DNA of 64,000 nt from assembly GCF_001874525.1 (NCBI RefSeq), contig NZ_LKAQ01000004.1:2694730-2758729 (forward strand), read 5' to 3'. Of this stretch, positions 25,103 to 32,589 are shown in pieces. The notes under the pieces were generated by a model that was not told where the DNA came from, made no database searches, and saw only the letters and a list, made by a program, of their open reading frames with translations. Positions within the stretch are counted from its first letter, which is position 1; each line of letters begins with the position of its first letter. This DNA comes from Pseudodesulfovibrio hydrargyri (GTDB taxonomy: Bacteria; Desulfobacterota; Desulfovibrionia; Desulfovibrionales; Desulfovibrionaceae). The translations under genes and the position numbers were made by a program.

Positions 25103-25756
25103 GTGTCCCTCGCGCAGCGCCCGCTGTGGGAGCGCGAGGAACTGCGCGCCGTGGCCGGAGAGACGCTCCGGCCGGGCGGGTTTACGCTGACCGACCGGGC
25201 GGCCGAGCGCATCGGCCTGGTGCCCGGGCAGCGGGTCTTGGACGTGGGCGCGGGCCTCGGGGCCACCGTGGCCCGGCTGCGCTCGCGCTACGGGGTGCGG
25301 GCCTGGGGCGTGGAGCCGTCCGCCGACCAGCTCTCGCGGGCCGACGGCCAGCCTGGATTGGTCCGGGGATGCGGCGACCGGTTGCCTTTTCGGAGCGGGA
25401 CGTTCGACGCCTTGTTCTGCGAGTGCGTCCTCTCCCTGTTCGACGACCGGCCCAGGGGGCTGGCGGAATTTTACCGGGTGCTCAAACCCGGCGGCTTCCT
25501 GGTCCTGTCCGACCTGTGCGCGTCCGGCCCCCTGGCGGGCAGCGGCGCGTCCTGCGCGGACCGGGCCGCGCCGCTTGACGAAACGGCCCGGCTGGTACGC
25601 GACGGCGGATTCACCATCGATGTGCTGGAAGACCATTCCGCCCACCTGCGCGATCTGGCCGCCCGTCTCGCCTGGACCGGCGAGGGGGCTTCCTGCGGCT
25701 GTGGGCGGGGATTGGGCTATTTTCTGATGATCGCGCAAAAGCAAGGAGCGGACTGA
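25103..25756 (+). CDS. Class I SAM-dependent methyltransferase
   Basis: A 217-residue methyltransferase with the UbiE-like fold. GTG 25103 is chosen: GGAGG lies ten bases upstream and the previous stop is two bases away. Motif I is VLDVGAGLGATVARL, motif II region WGVEPSADQLSRA, then DRLPFRSGTFDALFCECVLSLF and FYRVLKPGGFLVLSD. The C-terminus has a small CGCG patch (GASCGCGRGLGYF). It corresponds in position and size to what I recall as the DVU_1556/TrsM methyltransferase family. The methyl acceptor is unknown; arsenite, a thiol or a selenium compound, or a cofactor intermediate, are options that I cannot rank. Confidence 0.78.
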   Translation: MSLAQRPLWEREELRAVAGETLRPGGFTLTDRAAERIGLVPGQRVLDVGAGLGATVARLRSRYGVRAWGVEPSADQLSRADGQPGLVRGCGDRLPFRSGTFDALFCECVLSLFDDRPRGLAEFYRVLKPGGFLVLSDLCASGPLAGSGASCADRAAPLDETARLVRDGGFTIDVLEDHSAHLRDLAARLAWTGEGASCGCGRGLGYFLMIAQKQGAD

Positions 25757-26211
25757 TGCTGGACGATGGTGGACTCCGGGTCCTGGAACTGGCCGGAAAG
25801 GGATATTGCTGCAGCCAGATGATGGTCATCATGGCCCTGGACGAGATGGACCGCGAGGACCCGGACCTGGTCCGGGCCGCTGGCGGCCTGTGCGACGGCC
25901 TGGGCGACTGCTCCGGGCCATGCGGCGTGCTCACCGGGGCGACCCTGGCACTCGGCCTGTACGCGGGCAAGGGCATGGATATGGAGGAGCCTGAGGACTG
26001 CCTGCCGGTGATGATCGAGTCCCTGCGCGACTGGTTCACGGAGCGGACCCTGGAATACGGCGGAACCTCCTGCGGGGCCATCCTGGACGGCGCCTGCGGC
26101 CAGCCCCATCCCACCCGCTGCGGCGGCCTGATCGGCGAGGCCAACGCCAAGGTCCGGGAAATTCTGGTGGACAATGGTCTGGACCCGGCCGAGGGGCGCG
26201 AGTTGCCGTGA
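25756..26211 (+). CDS. C_GCAxxG_C_C-type cysteine-rich protein
   Basis: A 151-residue protein related to the C_GCAxxG_C_C redox family. Cysteines at 18, 19, 46, 52, 56, 82, 106, 114 and 122 follow the family layout (YCCSQMM; AAGGLCDGLGDCSGPCGVLTGA; TSCGAILDG; RCGGLIGEA). Such proteins are predicted membrane-peripheral or soluble redox proteins with a metal or Fe-S cofactor. Its ATG overlaps the previous stop by one base (TGATG). I recall a family of this kind in the D. vulgaris DVU_1555 position. Confidence 0.78.
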   Translation: MLDDGGLRVLELAGKGYCCSQMMVIMALDEMDREDPDLVRAAGGLCDGLGDCSGPCGVLTGATLALGLYAGKGMDMEEPEDCLPVMIESLRDWFTERTLEYGGTSCGAILDGACGQPHPTRCGGLIGEANAKVREILVDNGLDPAEGRELP

Positions 26212-27590
26212 GCCTGAGCCCGAGGAGCGTCTGTCCGGTCTGCCTGGAGCCGATCCCGGCGCGCCACGCGACCGTGGGCGACGAGACCTTTCTGGTCAAG
26301 GCCTGTCCGGCCCACGGCGAATTTCGTACCGTGGTCTGGCGCGGCGAGCCTTCGTTCGATTCCTGGGCGCGTCCCAAGGTCCCGTCCGGGCCCCGCACGG
26401 CCTTCACGCCGGTGGAGCAGGGCTGCCCTCTGGACTGCGGGCTGTGCGACGCCCACCGCCAGCACACCTGCACCGCGCTTATCGAGGTCACCTGGCGTTG
26501 CGACCTGGGTTGCCCGGTCTGTTTCGCCTCATCCGGCAAGGCGGCTCCGCCCGACCCGTCCATGGACGACCTTGGCCGTCTGTTCGATCGGGTGGAACTG
26601 GCCTCGGGCCACTGCAACATCCAGCTCTCGGGCGGCGAGCCCACGGTGCGCGAGGACCTTCCCGAAATCATCCGGCTGGGCAAGTCCAAGGGATTTCCGT
26701 TCATCCAACTGAACACCAACGGGCTGCGGCTCGGGCGCGAACCCGGCTATGCGGCCCGGCTGGCCGAGGCCGGGCTGGACTCGGTCTTCCTCCAGTTCGA
26801 CGGCACCGAGGACCATATTTTTCAAACCTTGCGGGGCCGTCCCCTGCTTGAGACAAAGCTTGCGGCCCTGGACGCCCTGGCCGAGGCCGGGGTGGGGATC
26901 ATCCTGGTGCCCACGCTGGTGCCGGGGGTCAACGACCGGGATATGGGCAACATCCTCCGGCTGGCCGTGGACCGCTCCCCGGCCGTGCGTGGGGTTCATT
27001 TCCAGCCGGTCAGCTATTTCGGGCGCTATCCCGAGCAGCCGGGCGACCACCAGCGCATCACTCTACCCGAGATCATGCGCGGACTTGAGACCCAGACCGG
27101 CGGGATGCTCAGAGCCGTCGATTTCCGGCCGCCGGGCTGCGAGCACGCCTTCTGTTCGTTTCACGCCAACTACGTTGTCGGCGAGCGGGGCGGGCTGACC
27201 CGGCTCTCCTCGGGCGGGACCTGCGGCTGCACGCCGCGCCCGGCTTCGGAGGGGGCGGACGCGGCCAAGGCGTTCGTCAAGCGCCAGTGGAGTTCGCCGG
27301 ACAGGCAACTGCCCATGGCCTTTGACGCCGTTCCGGACAGCGGGACCCCGGAGAGCGGCCCGGAAGACGCCCTGGACGCCTTCATCCGGCGGGCGGCCAC
27401 CCACACCCTGGCCGTGTCGGCCATGGCCTTCCAGGACTGCTGGACCCTGGACCTGGAGCGGCTCAAGGGGTGCTGCATCCACGAGGTCTCACCGGACGGA
27501 CGGCTCATCCCGTTCTGCGCCTACAACCTGACGTCCATGGACGGCGAAACCCTGTACCGGGGAAAGTGTCATGGGACGAACGAATCTTGA
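26208..27590 (+). CDS. Radical SAM enzyme with N-terminal Cys-rich extension (TrsS-like)
   Basis: A 460-residue radical SAM protein. The cluster motif is C98-X3-C102-X2-C105 (CDLGCPVCF). Upstream lie extra cysteine pairs, CPVC at 9-12, C33 and C73/C77/C80/C88 (CPLDCGLCDAHRQHTC), likely an additional metal or cluster site. The barrel continues with QLSGGEPTVREDLPE and LNTNGLRLG. The C-terminus has CGCTPR and a GCCIHEVSPDGRLIPFCAYN segment typical of SPASM-like tails. In relatives that I recall as TrsS some members are selenoproteins; here cysteine is used and no in-frame TGA is seen. Starts overlap by four bases. Substrate unknown. Confidence 0.78.
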   Translation: MSLSPRSVCPVCLEPIPARHATVGDETFLVKACPAHGEFRTVVWRGEPSFDSWARPKVPSGPRTAFTPVEQGCPLDCGLCDAHRQHTCTALIEVTWRCDLGCPVCFASSGKAAPPDPSMDDLGRLFDRVELASGHCNIQLSGGEPTVREDLPEIIRLGKSKGFPFIQLNTNGLRLGREPGYAARLAEAGLDSVFLQFDGTEDHIFQTLRGRPLLETKLAALDALAEAGVGIILVPTLVPGVNDRDMGNILRLAVDRSPAVRGVHFQPVSYFGRYPEQPGDHQRITLPEIMRGLETQTGGMLRAVDFRPPGCEHAFCSFHANYVVGERGGLTRLSSGGTCGCTPRPASEGADAAKAFVKRQWSSPDRQLPMAFDAVPDSGTPESGPEDALDAFIRRAATHTLAVSAMAFQDCWTLDLERLKGCCIHEVSPDGRLIPFCAYNLTSMDGETLYRGKCHGTNES

Positions 27591-28860
27591 TTGCTGGCTG
27601 GCCGGACGCATGGACCGGGACACGGTCCCGTCCGTGCCCGAGCTGCGCGGCTGGCTGCTCGAGCGGCTGAGGGAACTGGTGGACCACGCCCGGCAGGGGA
27701 GTCCGTTCTACAATCGCCATCTCTCCGGCGCGCGCGGCGCGGACCTGGATTCCCTGGATGCCTTTTCCCGGCTGCCGATGATCACTCCGGAACATCTGCG
27801 GGCCAACCCGGACGCGTTGCTCAGCGTATCCCGCGATGACATCGAGCGGGTGGTCACCCTGTCCAGCTCCGGGACCACGGGCGAACCCAAGCGCATATTC
27901 CACACCGCGGACGACCTTGAGGCCACGGTGGACTTTTTCGGATGGGGCATGGCCAACATGGTCGAGCCGGGCGGCACCGCGCTGGTGCTCCTGCCCGGAG
28001 CGCGACCCGGCGGGGTGGGCCAGTTGCTTGACGAGGCGCTGTCGCGGAATGGATCGAGGGCCGTGGCCTTCGGCGAGCTGACCGATGCCGGGGAAGCCGT
28101 GGACCGCTGCCTGGCCGAGGAAGCCTCCTGCGTGGTCGGTTCCCCGGCCCACGTCAATCTTCTGGCCCACGCCTGGGAGGCGCGCGGCCTGCCCAAGGGG
28201 GCGATCCGGTCCGTGCTGCTGTGCTGGGACGTGATCCCGGACGCGGTCCGGGCCAGCGTGGCCGAACGGCTCGGCTGCCGGGTCTTCCGCCACTGGGGAA
28301 TGATCGAGACCGGCCTGGGCGGGGCCGTGGAGTGCGCGCCCGGCTCGGGCATGCACCTGCGCGAGACCGACGTGTACGTGGAGATAGTGGACCCGCGCAC
28401 GGGCGCGCTGCTTCCGGACGGCGAATTCGGCGACATGGTCGTGACCACGCCGCTCAAGCTGGGCATGCCGCTCATCCGCTACCGCACCGGCGACGTGGGG
28501 CGTATCCTGGCCGGAGAATGCGGTTGCGGCAGCCCGCTTCGCAGACTGGATCCGCTGGTCAGGCGCAGGCGCGACAGCGTGCCGCTGCCGTCCGGTCCGC
28601 TGACCCTGCGGGAATTGAACGAAATTTTGTACGGCGTGCCGGGGGTGGCGGACTTCGCGGCCCGGCTGGAGAACGACACGCTGTACCTGACCGTGTGCGG
28701 CGACGTCGCCGGGGAGACCGTCCTGGCGGCCCTGAGGAACCTGCCCGTGGTGGCCGGGGGGCTTGTCGGCGGGAGCCTCGGGGTGGAGATAGAAAACAGG
28801 CGAGACGCCGCACCGGCCGTTGCCGGCCTGGAAAAGCGGCGCATAGTCGTAGGGAGTTGA
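27571..28860 (+). CDS. AMP-dependent CoA ligase-like enzyme (PaaK-type)
   Basis: A 429-residue adenylate-forming enzyme similar to phenylacetate-CoA ligase. The ATP/AMP P-loop is TLSSSGTTGEPKRI; later motifs are HWGMIETGLGGAVEC, DMVVTTPLKLGMPLIRYRTGDVG, and a short C-terminal domain with LNEILYGVPGVADF. An unusual cysteine pair CGCGSPLRR follows the GD motif. The start overlaps the radical SAM gene by 20 bases. It would activate a carboxylate as acyl-AMP or acyl-CoA. Its presence in a molybdenum hydroxylase cluster is not explained; it may act on a substrate or product acid of Mop, or in cofactor modification. Confidence 0.78.
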   Translation: MGRTNLDCWLAGRMDRDTVPSVPELRGWLLERLRELVDHARQGSPFYNRHLSGARGADLDSLDAFSRLPMITPEHLRANPDALLSVSRDDIERVVTLSSSGTTGEPKRIFHTADDLEATVDFFGWGMANMVEPGGTALVLLPGARPGGVGQLLDEALSRNGSRAVAFGELTDAGEAVDRCLAEEASCVVGSPAHVNLLAHAWEARGLPKGAIRSVLLCWDVIPDAVRASVAERLGCRVFRHWGMIETGLGGAVECAPGSGMHLRETDVYVEIVDPRTGALLPDGEFGDMVVTTPLKLGMPLIRYRTGDVGRILAGECGCGSPLRRLDPLVRRRRDSVPLPSGPLTLRELNEILYGVPGVADFAARLENDTLYLTVCGDVAGETVLAALRNLPVVAGGLVGGSLGVEIENRRDAAPAVAGLEKRRIVVGS

Positions 28861-28863
28861 TTC

Positions 28864-29856
28864 ATGAAAGCGTTTGTGCGTGACGTGGCCGGGCTGGCGC
28901 GGGCGGGAGCCCCCTTTGTCCTGGTCACGGTGGTGGAGAGTTCCGGGTCCACGCCGAGGTCCTCGGGGGCGAAGATGGCCGTGCGCTTGGACGGAACCAT
29001 CATCGGCACCGTGGGCGGCGGCCTGGCCGAGGCCCGCGCCTGCCGGGCGGCCCAAGAGATGCTGCGGTCCGGCGTGGCCGACGGCGGGGCGCGGCTGATG
29101 TTCGTGGACATGACCCAGGAGCTGGCCGCCAATTCGGACATGATCTGCGGCGGCGGCTTGTCCATGCTCCTGGAACTGGCCGCGTCCGGCGGGGAGTGCG
29201 CCTGCGGCTACGAGGAACTCGACGGGATGCTGCGCAAAGGCGTCGCCGCGACCCTGACCACTCGGATCGAAGACGGGGAGAGTCCACGCGTGGTCGGGCA
29301 CGATATCACGGAGGGCAGGCCGGTCGGCGATGTGCCGGTCTTCGGCCGGGACGGCGGCTCCATGGTCCTGGCCGAGCCGTTCATCCCGCCCGCGTCGCTC
29401 TATATCTTCGGGGCCGGGCACGTGTCCCGGTTCACCGCGCGGGTGGCGGCCATGGTCGGCTTCCGCACCGTGGTCCTGGACGACCGCGAGGAGTTCGCCA
29501 ACCGCGAGCGTTTTCCCGAGGCGGACGAGGTGGTCGTCCTGCCGTCCTTTGCCGGGTGCTGCGATGGTTTCAAGGATGACGCCGAGGCCTTTGTGGTCAT
29601 CGTCACGCGCGGCCATCTGCACGACCGCAACGTCCTGGCCGAGGCCCTGCGCACCAAGGCGCGCTACGTGGGCATGATCGGCAGTTCCACCAAGCGCGAC
29701 CAGGTCTACGAATCCCTGCTGTCCGACGGCTACACCCAAGCGGACATCGACCGCTGCACCAGCCCCATCGGCCTGCCGCTGGGCGGGCGAACCCCGGAGG
29801 AGATCGCGGTCAGCATCGTGGGCGAACTCATCCAGGTAAGGGCGGGCAAGGCGTGA
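28864..29856 (+). CDS. XdhC/CoxI-family molybdenum cofactor insertion protein
   Basis: A 330-residue XdhC-like chaperone that binds the molybdenum cofactor and helps sulfurate and insert it in xanthine-oxidase-family enzymes. N-terminal domain: FVLVTVVESSGSTPRSSGAKM, GTIIGTVGGGLAEARACRAA. C-terminal Rossmann domain: SLYIFGAGHVSRFTARVAAMVGF, VVLDDREEFANRERF and YVGMIGSSTKRDQV. Its position between the ligase and the MocA-like gene and its four-base overlap with the latter fit a dedicated maturation role for Mop. Confidence 0.9.
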   Translation: MKAFVRDVAGLARAGAPFVLVTVVESSGSTPRSSGAKMAVRLDGTIIGTVGGGLAEARACRAAQEMLRSGVADGGARLMFVDMTQELAANSDMICGGGLSMLLELAASGGECACGYEELDGMLRKGVAATLTTRIEDGESPRVVGHDITEGRPVGDVPVFGRDGGSMVLAEPFIPPASLYIFGAGHVSRFTARVAAMVGFRTVVLDDREEFANRERFPEADEVVVLPSFAGCCDGFKDDAEAFVVIVTRGHLHDRNVLAEALRTKARYVGMIGSSTKRDQVYESLLSDGYTQADIDRCTSPIGLPLGGRTPEEIAVSIVGELIQVRAGKA

Positions 29857-30992
29857 TGCAAGGATTGGCGGCGATCATTCCCGCAGCCGGGCTTTCCTCG
29901 CGCATGGGCCGGTTCAAGCCCCTGCTGCCTCTTGACGGCGGCACGGTCCTGTCGCGTTGCGTCAGGCTGTTCACTGCGTGCGGCGTGGAGCGTATCGTGG
30001 TGGTCACGGGCAAGCGCGCGGACGAGGTGGCGGCCTGCGCCATGGAGGCCGGGGCCATGGCCGTGCACAATCCTGCCTTCGAGCAGGGCATGTACACCTC
30101 GGTCCTGACCGGGGTGCGGGCCCTGAAGGGCGATGCGGAAGGTCTTTTCATGCTTCCGGCGGATATTCCCCTGGTCAGGCCCGAGACCGTGAGGCGGCTC
30201 TTGGACGAATTTCAGCGTACCCGCCCGGCCGTGCTCTATCCTCGGTTCAACGGGGAGCGCGGGCACCCGCCGGTGATCGGCGGCGAGGTCGTTCCGGCCA
30301 TCCTCGCTCACGACGGGCAAGGCGGGCTGCGGGCGGTGCTGGACGGTTTCGAGCCCGACGCCCGCGATCTGGACGTGGCCGATTTCGGGACCACTCACGA
30401 CCTGGACCATCCCGAGGACTACGAGCTGGCCCTGGCCGTGGCCGGGATCGGCTATCCGCTTGAGGACGAGTGCGCGGCGCTTATCCGGATGCAAGGGGTC
30501 TCGGACCATATCGTGGGACACTGCCGGGCCGTGGCCGCCGTGGCCCAGGCCCTGTGCGCTCGGCTGAACGACCGCCTGGACGAGCGGCCCGGCGCGGTCC
30601 GCCTGGACCCCGGCCTGGTGCTCGGCGCGGCCCTGACTCACGACATCGGCAAGGGGACCAAACGGCACGAGGCCGCCGGGGCCGAACTGTTGCGTGAACA
30701 CGGATTTTCCGCCGCCGCCGACATCGTGGCCGCCCACTTCGACGTGACCCTGGCCGACGGCGCGTCCATCTCCGAGAAGGAGGTCGTCTTTTTGGCCGAC
30801 AAGCTGGTCCGCTGTCACGGCCCGGTTCCCCTCAGGGGGCGCTATCTGGAGAAGGTGGAGATGTACAAACACGAAGAGGGCGCGGAGGCGGCCATCCTTG
30901 GCCGAATGGGCCGCGCCGAGGCGGTCATGGCCCGGTTCGACCGCGAGATGGACGGTTCGGCCGAGAGCGTGGCGAGGGAGGCGTTGGCATGA
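29853..30992 (+). CDS. MocA-like nucleotidyltransferase fused to HD domain
   Basis: A 379-residue two-domain protein. Residues 1-195 are a MobA/MocA-like transferase (AAIIPAAGLSSRMGRFKPLLPL, LPADIPLVRPETVR, ARDLDVADFGTTHDLDHPEDYE) expected to join CTP to molybdopterin and make the cytosine dinucleotide cofactor. Residues 200-345 form an HD phosphohydrolase-like domain (HIVGHCRAVAAVAQAL, LTHDIGKGTKRHEAAGAELL, DIVAAHFDV). The fusion matches the DVU_1551 NTP-transferase family as I recall it. The HD part may remove a by-product or proofread the nucleotide. Starts overlap by four bases with both neighbours. Confidence 0.85.
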   Translation: MMQGLAAIIPAAGLSSRMGRFKPLLPLDGGTVLSRCVRLFTACGVERIVVVTGKRADEVAACAMEAGAMAVHNPAFEQGMYTSVLTGVRALKGDAEGLFMLPADIPLVRPETVRRLLDEFQRTRPAVLYPRFNGERGHPPVIGGEVVPAILAHDGQGGLRAVLDGFEPDARDLDVADFGTTHDLDHPEDYELALAVAGIGYPLEDECAALIRMQGVSDHIVGHCRAVAAVAQALCARLNDRLDERPGAVRLDPGLVLGAALTHDIGKGTKRHEAAGAELLREHGFSAAADIVAAHFDVTLADGASISEKEVVFLADKLVRCHGPVPLRGRYLEKVEMYKHEEGAEAAILGRMGRAEAVMARFDREMDGSAESVAREALA

Positions 30993-31588
30993 TTATCCTG
31001 GTGCGCCACGGGCGGATCGAGAACGGCAAGGGACGGTGCGTGGGCCGCACGGACGTGCCCCTGTCCCCGGACGGGCTGGCCCAGGCCCGCAATCTGGCCG
31101 ACGAATTGGGCGCGCTCCCGTTCGCGCGGCTGTGTTCGAGCCCGGCGGACCGGGCGTTGGCCACCCTGGGCCCGCTGGCCGGACGCCTGGGCCTGGAAGT
31201 GGAGCCCCTGCCCGCCCTGGACGAGATCGACATGGGCGAGTGGGACGGCCTGTCCTTTGACGAGATACGCAAACGGTTCCCCTACGAGTACGTGGAGCGC
31301 GGGAAGCGGCTCGGCCGGTACCGCGTGCCGGGCGGCGAGAGCTTCGAAGACGTGGCCGAACGGGCCATGGGGGCGCTCGAGGAACTGGCCCGGGGCCCGC
31401 GCCCGGTGCTGGCCGCGACCCACGCGGGCGTGATCCGCTCGGTGCTCTGCCGCGTGACCGGCCACCCCTTGGACGGCCTGTTCCGCTTCACGCCGGGCTA
31501 CGCCCGGTGCACGGTCCTGCGTGCGGACGGCGCGTTCGAACTCGTCGCGGACGACGTGTTCGCCCGGACGGTGCGCGAATTGCTGTGA
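30989..31588 (+). CDS. Histidine phosphatase family protein
   Basis: A 199-residue phosphoglycerate-mutase-like phosphatase. RHG motif at the N-terminus (IILVRHGRIENGKGRCVGRTDVPLSPDG), second catalytic segment ATHAGVIRSVL, and acidic catalytic residue region ALDEIDMGEWDGLSFDEI. It resembles CobC (alpha-ribazole phosphatase) and other small-molecule phosphatases. Last gene of the run; its substrate is probably a phosphorylated intermediate of the accessory pathway, which is inference. The gene is convergent with the membrane protein that follows. Confidence 0.83.
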   Translation: MIILVRHGRIENGKGRCVGRTDVPLSPDGLAQARNLADELGALPFARLCSSPADRALATLGPLAGRLGLEVEPLPALDEIDMGEWDGLSFDEIRKRFPYEYVERGKRLGRYRVPGGESFEDVAERAMGALEELARGPRPVLAATHAGVIRSVLCRVTGHPLDGLFRFTPGYARCTVLRADGAFELVADDVFARTVRELL

Positions 31589-31600
31589 TCGGCCGGTCGG

Positions 31601-32485
31601 CTAGGTCCGCTTCTGGACGTACTTCGAATTGCTCGAATAGAAGGTGTTGTAGACCAGGGTGAGCAGGCAGGCGAAGACCGCAGAGCCGATGCCGATGGCC
31701 ACGTTGTAGAAGGGCGGCGCGGTCAGGGCCAGCCGGATGAGCAGGGTGGCCAGGGCGAACCCGGAGTTGCGGAAAACCGCCCGGAACTCGGGCAGGAAGC
31801 GCTGGGCGATGAGCACCAGCATTATGTCGCTGAAGATCAGCACCGTGTAGAAATTCTTGAAGAAATGATAGGGATGCTCGCCGCGCAGGACGTGCAGCCC
31901 GTTCTGGATGCCCATGCCCACGAAGATGGCCAGCATGACCAGGGCGACCAGTTTCTTGGCGGCCACGAATTTGAACAGCGGGGTGCCGCCCCTGAGGGTC
32001 TCGTCCAGGTTGCGGCGCAGCAGACCGTAGACGCCGAGCAGGCAGAAGATGACCACGGCCCCGCAGCCGTCCGAGATAAGCATCCACAACTCGGTCTCGT
32101 GGCCGGTGATGGTGATCGGCTCAGGGAAGTCGGCCAGGGCCTTGAAGGCGTCCCGGAGCAGGATCAGGGCCAGGATCTCAAACTGTTTGCCCACGGATTT
32201 GGAGATGGAGCAGGGCAGGGTGAAGATCAGGCCGACGACCTCCAGGACCAGGACCAGGGTGAAGGCCAGGTTGATGGCCATGAAGTGGCTGGTGGGGATC
32301 ATTGTCGCGAGATGCCCGGTGATCCAGCCCTGGCGTTTCATCTCGATGGTGATCAGCCCGAGGACGAAGACCACCACCAGGAATCCGGCCACGGTCCGCT
32401 GGGTGGAATCCTTTTCCCAGAAGTGGTGCAGGGGGTCGAAAGTGAAGGTGACCAAGTCGTATATCTTGTGCATGGGATGTATCAT
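31601..32485 (-). CDS. Conserved multi-pass membrane protein of unknown function
   Basis: A 294-residue inner-membrane protein with about seven hydrophobic helices and no recognised family motif. N-terminus MIHPMHKIYDLVTFTFDPLHHFWEKDS is cytoplasmic or periplasmic; helices follow at about 31-47, 68-88, 135-155, 175-195, 210-235 and 250-285. The loop LLRRNLDETLRGGTPLFKF is basic. A start at M5 (32473) is equally possible. Transcribed toward the histidine-phosphatase gene, apparently alone or with the helicase gene 105 bases upstream. Confidence 0.65.
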   Translation of the reverse strand: MIHPMHKIYDLVTFTFDPLHHFWEKDSTQRTVAGFLVVVFVLGLITIEMKRQGWITGHLATMIPTSHFMAINLAFTLVLVLEVVGLIFTLPCSISKSVGKQFEILALILLRDAFKALADFPEPITITGHETELWMLISDGCGAVVIFCLLGVYGLLRRNLDETLRGGTPLFKFVAAKKLVALVMLAIFVGMGIQNGLHVLRGEHPYHFFKNFYTVLIFSDIMLVLIAQRFLPEFRAVFRNSGFALATLLIRLALTAPPFYNVAIGIGSAVFACLLTLVYNTFYSSNSKYVQKRT

Positions 32486-32589
32486 GATGCCTCTACAAGT
32501 AAATCCATCGGTTGGACGCCGTCAACCGGCGTGGGTCAGGAAGTAGCAGGAGAGGGACGGGAAGTAAATAGGAATATTTCCTATTTAAC

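Noticed and set aside
26208..27590. Selenocysteine in the radical SAM or neighbouring redox proteins
   Set aside because: Relatives that I recall can be selenoproteins, but here all reading frames are continuous with cysteine codons and no in-frame TGA followed by a SECIS-like stem was seen.
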